Below are positions 38,140-47,557 of a stretch of DNA of 64,000 nucleotides, one piece after another. The stretch's first letter is position 1. Each line of letters opens with the position of its first letter. The stretch is from Phytobacter ursingii (lineage in GTDB: Bacteria > Pseudomonadota > Gammaproteobacteria > Enterobacterales > Enterobacteriaceae). The position numbers and the translations under genes are program-made. The stretch covers positions 372,001 to 436,000 of the forward strand of contig CABDWT010000001.1 in assembly GCA_901456055.1 (NCBI GenBank), read 5' to 3'. Under the pieces are notes generated by a model, which had not been told where the DNA came from, made no database searches, and saw only the letters and a list, made by a program, of their open reading frames with translations.

Positions 38140-40326
38140 ATGACGCCTGATACTGACACGCCTGAGAACGTCGATATTTCCCCCGACGTCCCGGTCAGGC
38201 ACGATCCCCGGCAAGCCCATGATGATCCGTTGCTGGACGCGCTGATGATCATCTGCAAAATGCATAATATCGCGACCAGCCGCACCGTCCTGACGACCGG
38301 GCTGCCGCTGGAATCTCATTCGCTGACACTGGAGGCGTTTCCACGTGCCGCGGGGCGTGCGGGGCTGAAAGCGCGGGTGATACAACGCCCGCTTGATAAC
38401 ATTACCGCGCTGTCGCTGCCTGCCATTCTGTTACTGAAAAACGATCAGGCGGCCGTATTAATTGGCTGGGATGACAACCAGCAGGCCCGTCTGCTGCCCA
38501 GCGAAACGGAAGGCGGTGAAATTACGCTATCACGGGAAACGTTGGCGGAAAATTACAGCGGCAGGGCGATTTTCCTCTCCCCGGAACATGAGTTCGATGC
38601 CCAGCCAACGGCCGCGCTGCCGCGGACAACCGCCTGGTTTCAGGACACCCTTAAGCTCTCAAAATTCCTCTACTTCGATGCGGTGATCGCCAGCTTTCTG
38701 GTCAATCTTGTGGCGCTGTGCGCCCCGCTGTTTGTGATGAACGTTTATGACCGGGTTGTGCCTAATCAGGCAACCGCGACACTATGGGTACTGGCTATTG
38801 GTATCAGTATCGCGTTTGTTTTCGACTTTGTATTGAAAATCCTGCGGGGGATTTGCCTCGATCTGGCGGGTAAAAAGACCGATTTGGTGGTCTCTTCTGC
38901 GCTGTTCGAGCGACTGCTGGGGATGAAGATGAAGCTGCGTCCTAAGCGGGTGGGCAGTTTCGCGCAGAATTTCCAGGAGTTCCAGTCGATTCGTGATTTT
39001 CTCTCGTCACTCACCCTGACGGCTTTTATCGATTTCCCCTTTACCTTACTGATCTTACTGGTGACGGGAATTATTGGCGGGCCACTGGTGCTGATCCCAC
39101 TGCTTACCTATCCGCTGGCGTTACTGGTGAGCTGGCTTATCCAGCGTCCGCTCATGTCGCGGGTACAGAAAACCTATCAACTGGCCAACGAACGTCAGGC
39201 GATGCTGGTTGAGACATTGACCGGCCTTGACGCTATCAAAATCAATAATGCGCAGAGTGAGCGCCAGTACCAGTGGGAGCATCTCACTGGCCAGTTGAGC
39301 AAACTGGAGCTGCGGGTGAAATTACTCTCCTACGTGGCGGTGAATTTTACCTCCTGGCTGCAGCAGGCCAGCGGTGTGGCGATTATTGTCGCCGGGGTCT
39401 ACGTCATCATCGACGGAAATCTCAGCATGGGCGGGTTGATTGCCTGCTACCTGCTGCATCGCCGTGCGATGATGCCCATCGGCCAGCTATGCAGCCTGAT
39501 TACCCGCTACCAGCGCGCGCGCATGACGAAATCCACCATCGACAGAATGATGGGGCTGGAGCAGGAAGTACAGGAGGGCGAGGTACCGCTTAAGCGTGAA
39601 ACCCTCTCGGGCGCGATTGAACTGCGTGATGTGACGTTTTGCTATCCCGGCAACCAGTATGCCTCACTGAGTAATATCTCCCTGGTCATCCAGCCGGGTG
39701 AAAAGGTGGGCATTATCGGTCGTAGTGGTTCAGGAAAAAGCTCGCTGGCGAAATTACTGGTCGGTTTTTATCAGCCGGACAGTGGCAGTGTGCTGATCGA
39801 TGGTATCGATCTCCGCCAGATAGATGTGCACGATCTGCGGCATAACATTGGCTACGCGCCGCAGGATATCCACTTATTTAACGGCACGCTGCGGGAAAAT
39901 CTGCTCTATGGCGCAAGCTATGTTGATGATGAAACCATGCTGCGGGTCGCGAACCTGACCGGGGTTCATGAATTTGCCCGCCGTCATCCTTCTGGTTACA
40001 ACATGCAGGTTGGCGAGCGTGGAATGAGCCTTTCCGGCGGGCAGCGTCAGGCGGTTACGCTGGCGCGGGCGTTGTTGCTCGACCCGCCGGTACTGCTGAT
40101 GGACGAGCCCTCCAGTTCAATGGACAACACCAGTGAAGATCTGCTCAAAAAAGCGCTGGCGCCGGTTATCAGTAACAAGACGCTGCTGCTGGTGACGCAT
40201 CGTGCGTCGCTACTGTCGCTGGTTGACCGTCTGATTATCGTCGATAACGGTAAGATCATTGCTGACGGCCCGAAAGAGAGCGTCATGAACGCGCTGAAAA
40301 AGGGACAAATTCATGCGAATCGTTGA
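38140..40326 (+). CDS. Type I secretion ABC transporter (LapB-like)
   Basis: 728 residues. An N-terminal C39-like domain (about 25-150) lacks an obvious catalytic Cys and so is a substrate-docking type. Six membrane helices (about 165-450) are followed by an ATPase domain (about 485-720) with Walker A GRSGSGKSS, signature LSGGQRQ, Walker B VLLMDEPSS and a switch His in VTHRAS. Energises export of the retention-module adhesin across the inner membrane. It overlaps the HlyD gene by 14 bp. Confidence 0.94.
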   Translation: MTPDTDTPENVDISPDVPVRHDPRQAHDDPLLDALMIICKMHNIATSRTVLTTGLPLESHSLTLEAFPRAAGRAGLKARVIQRPLDNITALSLPAILLLKNDQAAVLIGWDDNQQARLLPSETEGGEITLSRETLAENYSGRAIFLSPEHEFDAQPTAALPRTTAWFQDTLKLSKFLYFDAVIASFLVNLVALCAPLFVMNVYDRVVPNQATATLWVLAIGISIAFVFDFVLKILRGICLDLAGKKTDLVVSSALFERLLGMKMKLRPKRVGSFAQNFQEFQSIRDFLSSLTLTAFIDFPFTLLILLVTGIIGGPLVLIPLLTYPLALLVSWLIQRPLMSRVQKTYQLANERQAMLVETLTGLDAIKINNAQSERQYQWEHLTGQLSKLELRVKLLSYVAVNFTSWLQQASGVAIIVAGVYVIIDGNLSMGGLIACYLLHRRAMMPIGQLCSLITRYQRARMTKSTIDRMMGLEQEVQEGEVPLKRETLSGAIELRDVTFCYPGNQYASLSNISLVIQPGEKVGIIGRSGSGKSSLAKLLVGFYQPDSGSVLIDGIDLRQIDVHDLRHNIGYAPQDIHLFNGTLRENLLYGASYVDDETMLRVANLTGVHEFARRHPSGYNMQVGERGMSLSGGQRQAVTLARALLLDPPVLLMDEPSSSMDNTSEDLLKKALAPVISNKTLLLVTHRASLLSLVDRLIIVDNGKIIADGPKESVMNALKKGQIHANR

Positions 40327-41677
40327 TGCGCTTAGCCGCCTTATGAACTGGATCTCCGGAGAGAAGCCGTCGGCGACGTTTACCACCAATGAGGTCAATA
40401 GAGCCCTGCTTGATGATGCACCCCGCGTGGTGCGCGTGACCTTGTGGGCCATTTTCGCCTTCTTTATTGCCATGATTGTCTGGGCTTCGCTGGCCGAGAT
40501 TGATGAAGTGACTCGCGGGGAAGGGCGGGCCATTCCTTCATCCCGTCTGCAGAAAGTCCAGAACCTTGAAGGTGGGATTGTCGCCGAAGTTTTTGCTCAT
40601 GAAGGCGAGGTGGTACAAGCCGGCGCGCCGCTGTTGCGTCTGGATGACACCCGGTTTCGCTCTAATGCCGGAGAAAGCGAGGCCGATAAACTGGCGTTGC
40701 AAGCGCGTATTCAACGCCTGACCGCTCAGCTTGATGATGCCAGCGAACTGACGCTGTCGCCGGAGATTAGCAGCCAGGCGCCGGAAATCGCCAGCGGGGA
40801 AATGGCGCTGTTTGCCAGTGTGAATAAACGTATTCAGAGTGAACTTGCCGGGCTGAATGAACAGTTGGTTCAGAAGAAACAGGAACTGCTCGATTTCCAG
40901 GGCAAACTGACGCAGTACCGCCGCAGCCTTGAGTTACAGCAGCAAGAGATCGCCATGTCTGAACCGCTGGTGGCAAAAGGCGCTATCTCAAAAGTGGAAA
41001 TGCTGCGTCTGCGTCGCGCCGGGGTTGAGACGCAGGGGCAACTGGATTCCGTCATTCTCGCGATTCCTCGTGCGCAGGCGGCAATCAAAGAGATTGAAAA
41101 TAAGGTCAGTGAAACGCGAGGTCGTTACCGTAGCGATGCGCTGGAACAACTGAACCAGGCCCGGACCGATCTGAGTAAAATTGAAGCATCAGGTAAAGCG
41201 ATCACTGACCGGGTAAACCGCACGCTGGTGACTTCGCCGGTTCGCGGTATCGTTCAGCAACTGCTGGTGAACACCATTGGTGGGGTGATCCAGCCGGGTA
41301 ACGACATTGTGGAAATAGTTCCGCTTGATGATACGCTGCTGGTTGAGGCCAAAATTCGTCCACAGGACATCGCTTTTTTGCGACCGGGGCAGGAAGCGAC
41401 GGTGAAATTCACCGCCTATGACTACACCATTTATGGTGGGCTTAAGGGCAAACTTGAACAGATAAGCCCTGATACGGTGACCGACAAAGACGGTAAGAGT
41501 TTTTATATTATTCGCCTGCGTACTGATAAAAACCACCTCGGCACGGATGAAAAACCGCTGTTGATTATTCCGGGAATGGTTGCTTCGGTGGATATCATTA
41601 CCGGTAAGAAAACGATACTGGCCTATTTGCTCAAGCCTATTCTTCGCGCCAAAGCCGAAGCGTTCCGTGAGCGCTAA
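40313..41677 (+). CDS. HlyD-family membrane fusion protein (LapC-like)
   Basis: 454 residues. A short cytoplasmic N-terminus, one transmembrane helix (about 40-62, AIFAFFIAMIVWASLAEI), then the beta-barrel/lipoyl half (GRAIPSSRLQKVQNLEGG), long coiled-coil hairpin (about 120-290), second lipoyl half and C-terminal barrel (YTIYGGLKGKLEQISPDT). Bridges the ABC transporter and the TolC-like pore. Last gene of the first exporter operon; a terminator follows. Confidence 0.94.
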   Translation: MRIVDALSRLMNWISGEKPSATFTTNEVNRALLDDAPRVVRVTLWAIFAFFIAMIVWASLAEIDEVTRGEGRAIPSSRLQKVQNLEGGIVAEVFAHEGEVVQAGAPLLRLDDTRFRSNAGESEADKLALQARIQRLTAQLDDASELTLSPEISSQAPEIASGEMALFASVNKRIQSELAGLNEQLVQKKQELLDFQGKLTQYRRSLELQQQEIAMSEPLVAKGAISKVEMLRLRRAGVETQGQLDSVILAIPRAQAAIKEIENKVSETRGRYRSDALEQLNQARTDLSKIEASGKAITDRVNRTLVTSPVRGIVQQLLVNTIGGVIQPGNDIVEIVPLDDTLLVEAKIRPQDIAFLRPGQEATVKFTAYDYTIYGGLKGKLEQISPDTVTDKDGKSFYIIRLRTDKNHLGTDEKPLLIIPGMVASVDIITGKKTILAYLLKPILRAKAEAFRER

Positions 41678-41688
41678 AGGGTAAGCAT

Positions 41689-41716
41689 AAAAAGCCTGCG
41701 ATAAGCAGGCTTTTTT
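41689..41716 (+). terminator. Terminator of the first adhesin/exporter operon
   Basis: AAAAAGCCTGC, loop GATAA, GCAGGCTTTTTT: strong stem and T-tract 12 bp after the stop. Confidence 0.88.
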
Positions 41717-42676
41717 GGATAAATCGCGCGGCTCTGTTATTGTTAGATATAAATAAAATGCAGTTCAATAACCTTCTGTTTTTTATGGTCTTAATCCCCC
41801 ATCCACTGATTTTAATGTTACACGCTTAAGCATGCTTTTCTATTTTGAATTTAACTCACACTACGTTGCAGTTTTTATCGTTTTGCAAACGACAATCTTT
41901 CAACAATACTGAGCCAATCAATCAGACAGGGCGGTTTTTAATTGACGAATGCACGATTAACCTGATGGAGAGTGGTTGGCATTTATCGGTAGTAAAATAA
42001 AACGCTTCTCCTGTTGCGATATATTCTTTCAGTATCTTTCGCGTCTGGGTATTTTTTTCTGAGTAAATAAACTAAAGCCAGTCTATAAAATATTTTATTT
42101 TAATCTCATCGCTTGCGGACATGGTCTGCCCTGTAAGTCGCTCATTAAAATCGGCACTGGCGCCGGGTCAGGGATGTCGATAACCACTTCCTCGCGAGCT
42201 TGCCTGTGCTTTAAGGGGGGAAATGTTTTCGCAGCGAATATATCTTCCGGTCATTAATCTTCATTTTATCCGCACTAAAGTCTGTCAGAGGCGCCCGTCC
42301 TGTAAACGGTTCCGCCACGTTGCTATCAGGTCCGATCTGAGCGTGCTACACCTTCCACGCTAGAGCTGCCCACAGGTTCTGTGCAGTCTCATCAAATAGC
42401 TCACTGGTCATTATTTTGTTACTCAAGCGAATATTTGCGTTAGGTAAACTTAACTTAACAATTGACTATCTTTTACAGTTTTTATTACACGATTACATAC
42501 CTTGACATACATGTTAATGGTGGGTAATTATTATGTGAAGCAATAGTCTTTTTCTTATTTATGACTTGCTATTCCGGCCACGCCATTTATCCACTCACGG
42601 TGACGTCGGGATAACATGAGCAACATCAGGTTTCGATGGGTCTTTTATCTTTCTTTAATAAAGGGCTCTTCACTCA
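41717..42676. other. 960-bp gap between the two type I secretion operons
   Basis: No credible gene with a start and ribosome site is seen. Mostly AT-rich at both ends, with a GC-richer middle (42140-42400). A candidate promoter at 42502-42531 lies before the second operon. The length suggests a regulatory region or decayed sequence. Confidence 0.55.
42502..42531 (+). promoter_or_regulatory. Candidate promoter of the second adhesin operon
   Basis: Perfect TTGACA (42502-42507), 18-bp spacer, AATTAT (42526-42531, four of six matches). The leader to the first gene would be about 140 nt. Confidence 0.4.
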
Positions 42677-44032
42677 ATGGGCTTTCGTTCAGGTCGTCAC
42701 TGTTATTACAACCTTAGTGTAATCAGTCTCTTTTTACCCTTTATCATTTCTGTGACCCAGGTTGAGGCCGGAACACTTTCGTCCCCGGCGCACCTTTCTG
42801 AGGATACCTCGCCGGGCGGTCTGTTTGCCGCGTTGCGGAGCACTATGCTCCGTCACCCAGGCCTCGCCAGCCAGCAGGCTCTCGTGCGCTCTAAAGAGGC
42901 CAGCGCCGACAGCGCCCGCGCGGCCCGTTTGCCCACGCTTGGCGCCAGTGCAGGGACAGGACAAATTTCGGGTTACACTGACTCCCGTACGACCACGCTC
43001 AGTGTTTCGCAACCGTTATGGGCTTTTGGGCGTATCGACAGCGCCATTGACTACGCCGACAATGACACCGTTGCTCAGCAAGCCACTGCCTGGGCTACCC
43101 GCCGTCAATTACTGGAAGATACCGCAGTGGCTTACGCGAATATCCAGGGTGTTCGCGAGCGTCTTACCGTTGCTGAATCAAACGTTAACAATCATCAGGC
43201 GTTGCAGGAACAGATCCAGCGCCGCGCCCAGGGAGGCCTGGCTTCTCCGGCTGATGTCAGCCTGGCGAAGGCCAGGTTGTTACAGGCACGCGCGTCGTTA
43301 GAACAAGCCAAATCGGACCTGCTTACCGCCGAATCCACGCTGTTATCTTTGACTCAGGTACCGATCGCCAGCGAACTGCCCGTCCCTGGCAGCATCCTCA
43401 CGTTGCCCGCCGATACGTCTATACAGGAACAAATCCTTGCGCAGAGTGCGACGGTGCGAGCACGCGAAGCGGCGGTCACGCTGGCCGAAGCTGATGTGGA
43501 ACGTCAGCGTACTTCGTCGCGGCCGACCGTCTCCCTGCAAGCCGCTCGCAACGAATATTCCGGTATGCCCAACCAGAGAAATAATAATACGGTCAATGTT
43601 GTTGTGACCGGCACGATGGAGGGGCTGGGACTGGTGAACCGCGGCCTCCAGAACGCGGCACTGGAGCGCGTGGAATCCGCACGGCAGGATTTGGCCCAAC
43701 AACGTCACAGCGAAGATATTCAGACACGCCAGTTGCTTGATCAGCGTGATGCTAACCAGACGCTGATGGCCGGTTATGAGCAGTCTGTTGTCGAACTCAG
43801 CGGCACGCTGGCATCGTTCCGTCGCCAGTACGAATCGGGCTACAAGAGCTGGCTGGATGTACTGAACGCCGTGCGCGAATTAACTGAACAACAACAAGCG
43901 CTGGTATCGATACGATCGGCATGGCGGGTCGATTGTCTGCGCCTGGCCGCACGCACGGGCCGTATGGACGATACCACGGGCGCCCTGACCACGGGCACAC
44001 AATTTGCTAACACGTCTGCGAGCCAACCCTGA
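42677..44032 (+). CDS. TolC-family outer-membrane protein, second exporter
   Basis: 451 residues. N-terminal signal segment (about 12-31, VISLFLPFIISVTQVEA). Efflux-protein repeats with GFRSG head, LSVSQPLWAFGRID (typical TolC strand) and long coiled helices (SPADVSLAKARLLQARASLEQAKSDL shortened here). Forms the outer-membrane pore of the second type I system. Its stop overlaps the ATG of the ABC gene (ATGA-type overlap, 1 bp shared), so translation is coupled. Only distantly similar to the first TolC-like protein, so not a recent duplication. Confidence 0.92.
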   Translation: MGFRSGRHCYYNLSVISLFLPFIISVTQVEAGTLSSPAHLSEDTSPGGLFAALRSTMLRHPGLASQQALVRSKEASADSARAARLPTLGASAGTGQISGYTDSRTTTLSVSQPLWAFGRIDSAIDYADNDTVAQQATAWATRRQLLEDTAVAYANIQGVRERLTVAESNVNNHQALQEQIQRRAQGGLASPADVSLAKARLLQARASLEQAKSDLLTAESTLLSLTQVPIASELPVPGSILTLPADTSIQEQILAQSATVRAREAAVTLAEADVERQRTSSRPTVSLQAARNEYSGMPNQRNNNTVNVVVTGTMEGLGLVNRGLQNAALERVESARQDLAQQRHSEDIQTRQLLDQRDANQTLMAGYEQSVVELSGTLASFRRQYESGYKSWLDVLNAVRELTEQQQALVSIRSAWRVDCLRLAARTGRMDDTTGALTTGTQFANTSASQP

Positions 44033-46257
44033 TGATACCTGTTCCTCACTCTGAATTACTGGCCTTGCTGGACAAGTTACACGCCCCGGTGAATAAAGCG
44101 ACATTAACGCAGGCGTATGCGCGCGCGCAGACCGTTCCTCCGTTGACCGATCGCCCGCAGGATTATGTGCGCGGTTTATTGTCAGACGCGGGGATGAAAG
44201 ATGTCCGGCTGGCGTTGCTCCCCTGGCGGCGTTTTGATCCCCGCCATCTCCCGGCACTCATGTGGCACGAACAGACATGGTGGCTGGCCGAACGACACAG
44301 CGAGGGGGGGAGAACCGATACCCTTACGCTGACCCGTCAGGGTGTCGAACCCCGAACGCTGGCGGTCGACGACATTGTGACCGGTGCGCCGGGGACCACG
44401 GCGGGTGACGAAACGGCTGTACTCTGGTTCAGCCTGGCTTCACACGTACAGTCAGAAAACCTCTCTGACAGCGAAAATCCAGCCATGCGTCTGGTCTGGC
44501 GAGAACTGTTGCGCGACCGTAGCTGGGTGTACCGGGTGGTGGCCGCCACGCTGCTGGTGAACATCCTGGCCATTCCCACATCGCTCTTCGCCATGCAGGT
44601 CTACGATCGCGTCGTTCCCACCCTGGCCTGGGCGACACTGACTACGCTTGTGGCGGGGATGGGGCTGGTTGTGGGGCTGGACTGGCTGCTCAAAACATTG
44701 CGTGCCCACATCATGGACAGCGTTGCCAGCAGTGTGGATAAACGCCTTTCCCAGCATGTTTATGAACATCTGTTGCACCTGCAACTCGACCAGCAGCCCG
44801 GTAGCCTGGGCACGCTGGCCGCGCAGGTGGGGGCACTGGATTCGGTACGACAGGTTTTCTCTGCCGGTCTTGTCTTTGGAATCGTGGATCTGCCGTTCGC
44901 TTTGCTGTTTATCGGGATTATTGGTCTGATCGGGGGGCCTGTCGGCTGGGTTTACCTGGGAATGCTCCCCATCGCGCTGGCACTGGGGCTGTACACCCGT
45001 CTGCGCTTACGCCGTCTCACGCGCCAACAGATGCTGCGCAGCAATGAGCGTCTGGGCCTGTTAGTCGACAGTATTCGCGGTGCCGAAACCCTGCGCGCCA
45101 GTCATGCTGGCTGGCGTTTTGCACAAGACTGGCAGACGCTCAGTCATTCCATCGCAGGCTACAGTATTCAACAAAAATCCCTCACCCAGTTCTGTACAAA
45201 CACCACCGGCAGCCTGTCGACGCTGGCCTATATCATGGGCATTGTTGTCGGGGTATGGGGCGTTGAAGCCGGATATTTGACCACCGGGGGCATGGTCGCG
45301 TGCAGTATTCTGGGGGGGCGTGTCATCGGGCCGGTGAGCCAGGGCGTTCAGTATCTGATGCAGTGGCAACAGGTGAGGGAGGCGCTGGATATGGTGAACA
45401 ACCTGCTGCGTAAACCTACAGAGCGCCGCGCCGGGCAGACCCTGCTGCTGCCCGATCGCCTGCCAGAACATATTAGTGTCGAAAAGCTGCGCTTTGCCTT
45501 TCCGCAGTCTCCGGTACAACAACTCAATATTCCTGCACTCCACTTTCACGCCGGTGAACGTGTTCTGCTGCTGGGGCCTGTTGGCGGCGGTAAATCGACG
45601 TTGCTGAAGGTTCTGGCCGGGCTGTATCGCCCCGGTGAGGGCCGTGTCCGCCTGGGCGATGTGGATCTGTGGGAGATCGATCCCCAGGTGGTCAGCGCTC
45701 AGGTTGGCTATCTGCCACAAGCGGTGCAGCTCTTCAAAGGTACGCTGCGCAGCAATTTGATGCTCGCAGGCGCAGTCAGCGATACGACGCTGACAGACAT
45801 CGTCCGCGATCTGGCGCTGGATCAGGTGGCTGCCAGTCATCCGCTGGGTATGGATATGGCCATCAGCGAGGGGGGCTCAGGTCTCTCTGGCGGTCAGCGC
45901 CAGCTGGTTGGCCTGGCACGTGTGCTGATGTCCCGTCCTCGTATCTGGCTTCTGGATGAACCGACGGCCTCGCTTGATGGCGAAGCGGAGGCTCGTGTCT
46001 GGAAAGCATTACAAGCCAGGCTGCAGCCAGACGATATTCTCATTGTCGCCACTCACCGTCCGATGGCCGCCGTCAATTTCGCTACCCGCGTACTGGTCAT
46101 ACAGGAAGGCACCGTCGTACGTGATGGTACCCCCGACAAGGTGATACCTGGATTGATGGCTCGCGCCACGAGTACGCGGCCTCCCGTTGAAGTCACGAAC
46201 GTAAAAACGCCTATGCCCGCAGCATCACATTCAGCAGGAGTCCTTAATGGCCGTTGA
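44032..46257 (+). CDS. Type I secretion ABC transporter, second exporter
   Basis: 741 residues. A degenerate C39-like N-terminal domain (about 1-140), transmembrane domain (about 155-450) and ATPase (about 480-700) with Walker A GPVGGGKST, signature LSGGQRQ, Walker B IWLLDEPTA and a switch His in ATHRPM. It overlaps the next gene by 11 bp. It should export the giant adhesin at 47558. Confidence 0.94.
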   Translation: MIPVPHSELLALLDKLHAPVNKATLTQAYARAQTVPPLTDRPQDYVRGLLSDAGMKDVRLALLPWRRFDPRHLPALMWHEQTWWLAERHSEGGRTDTLTLTRQGVEPRTLAVDDIVTGAPGTTAGDETAVLWFSLASHVQSENLSDSENPAMRLVWRELLRDRSWVYRVVAATLLVNILAIPTSLFAMQVYDRVVPTLAWATLTTLVAGMGLVVGLDWLLKTLRAHIMDSVASSVDKRLSQHVYEHLLHLQLDQQPGSLGTLAAQVGALDSVRQVFSAGLVFGIVDLPFALLFIGIIGLIGGPVGWVYLGMLPIALALGLYTRLRLRRLTRQQMLRSNERLGLLVDSIRGAETLRASHAGWRFAQDWQTLSHSIAGYSIQQKSLTQFCTNTTGSLSTLAYIMGIVVGVWGVEAGYLTTGGMVACSILGGRVIGPVSQGVQYLMQWQQVREALDMVNNLLRKPTERRAGQTLLLPDRLPEHISVEKLRFAFPQSPVQQLNIPALHFHAGERVLLLGPVGGGKSTLLKVLAGLYRPGEGRVRLGDVDLWEIDPQVVSAQVGYLPQAVQLFKGTLRSNLMLAGAVSDTTLTDIVRDLALDQVAASHPLGMDMAISEGGSGLSGGQRQLVGLARVLMSRPRIWLLDEPTASLDGEAEARVWKALQARLQPDDILIVATHRPMAAVNFATRVLVIQEGTVVRDGTPDKVIPGLMARATSTRPPVEVTNVKTPMPAASHSAGVLNGR

Positions 46258-47497
46258 ACTGTTTGACGACGAAGTCGCTGACGCCGCGCGCGTGCATCGG
46301 CTGGAAAATTACCACCGTAGCCGAGTCCCCGCCGGGCTTATCTGGAGCATCGTTGCCCTGGTGCTGGGTTTTGTTATATGGGCTATGTATTTTCACATTG
46401 ATGAAGTCGCACGGGCACACGGTGAAGTTATCGCCAGTAGCCGGGTGCAGATCATCCAGACCGTGGATGGCGGCGTACTTTCCGAACTGCGTGTCAAAGA
46501 GGGTGATCACGTTAAGGCGGGGCAGATTCTGGCTCGTCTCGATCCAACTCGCGTGGAGGCGGCGGCGGGTGAAGTGGACGCGCGCATCGCTGGCCTCAGG
46601 GCGCGCATTGCCCGACTTCGCGCAGAAGCAACGGGACAATCAACTCCCCAATTCCCCGCCGATCCCGGTCCGGCATTGCGCGAGCAGGCCGATATTGAGC
46701 GCGCACTGTTCCTGCAACGTCGCCAGAGCCTGCAGGAAGATATCACCGCGCTGCAAACTGCCGTGAATTTAGCCAGCCAGAAGCTCAGCCTGGTGAACGG
46801 GCTGGAACGCTCTGGCGATGTGAGCGCCAGTGAGCGGCTTAATGCACAGCGTGAACTTAACGAGGCTCGTGCCCGCCTGCTGGGTCGGCGCAATAAATTT
46901 TTGGATGATGCGCGGGCCGATCTCACCAAGGCAGAAGATGATCTGGGCCAGACCTTGCAACAGATGGCCGGTCGTCGACAGCAGGTACACGATACGGTGT
47001 TTACGGCCATGGGGCCTGGGATAGTTAAAAATGTCCGCGTCACCACGCTGGGCGGGGTATTACGTGCCGGCGATGAGATCATGCAGATCGTCCCCTCAGA
47101 TGATGCCCTCATCATAGAGGCCAAGGTTCTGCCTGCTGATATTGCCCGCGTTCAGGTTGGACTGCCGGCCACTGTACGCCTTGATCCCTTCGATTACACC
47201 ATCTATGGGGCATTGCAGGGGGAGGTGATTTACGTGTCGGCCGACACCCTTAAAGAAAACACGTCACGTGGCGAGGAGATCTACTACCGCGTCCACGTTC
47301 GTTTGAAAAGCCATGCAGAAGGTCTGTCAGACCATCAGGAAGATGGGCAACTTGTGCGCAGTACGACGGGCCGCCAGCTTGACATCCTGCCGGGCATGAC
47401 ATCCCAGCTCGACATCCGTACCGGTGATCGCACGCTGATGGATTTTTTACTTAAACCTTTGCGTAAAACACTCAGTGAATCATTCCAGGAGCGATGA
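46247..47497 (+). CDS. HlyD-family membrane fusion protein, second exporter
   Basis: 416 residues. One transmembrane helix (about 29-49, IWSIVALVLGFVIWAMYF), lipoyl/barrel halves (VQIIQTVDGGVLSELRVKEGD) and a coiled-coil hairpin (about 100-250), ending LLKPLRKTLSESFQER, much like the first HlyD protein. Completes the second tripartite exporter. Followed after 60 bp by the adhesin gene. Confidence 0.94.
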   Translation: MAVELFDDEVADAARVHRLENYHRSRVPAGLIWSIVALVLGFVIWAMYFHIDEVARAHGEVIASSRVQIIQTVDGGVLSELRVKEGDHVKAGQILARLDPTRVEAAAGEVDARIAGLRARIARLRAEATGQSTPQFPADPGPALREQADIERALFLQRRQSLQEDITALQTAVNLASQKLSLVNGLERSGDVSASERLNAQRELNEARARLLGRRNKFLDDARADLTKAEDDLGQTLQQMAGRRQQVHDTVFTAMGPGIVKNVRVTTLGGVLRAGDEIMQIVPSDDALIIEAKVLPADIARVQVGLPATVRLDPFDYTIYGALQGEVIYVSADTLKENTSRGEEIYYRVHVRLKSHAEGLSDHQEDGQLVRSTTGRQLDILPGMTSQLDIRTGDRTLMDFLLKPLRKTLSESFQER

Positions 47498-47557
47498 CAC
47501 CGCCGGTGGCCGTTGCAACCCGATTTTCCTGTCCGCCCCAGATGGAGATAACACATT

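Noticed and set aside
42160-42330. Short minus-strand open stretch in the gap between exporters
   Set aside because: About 50 codons without a start codon or ribosome site; a resemblance to transposase fragments was too weak to support.
41717-42676. Cyclic di-GMP riboswitch before the second adhesin operon
   Set aside because: I looked for a GEMM-like core and saw no convincing match.
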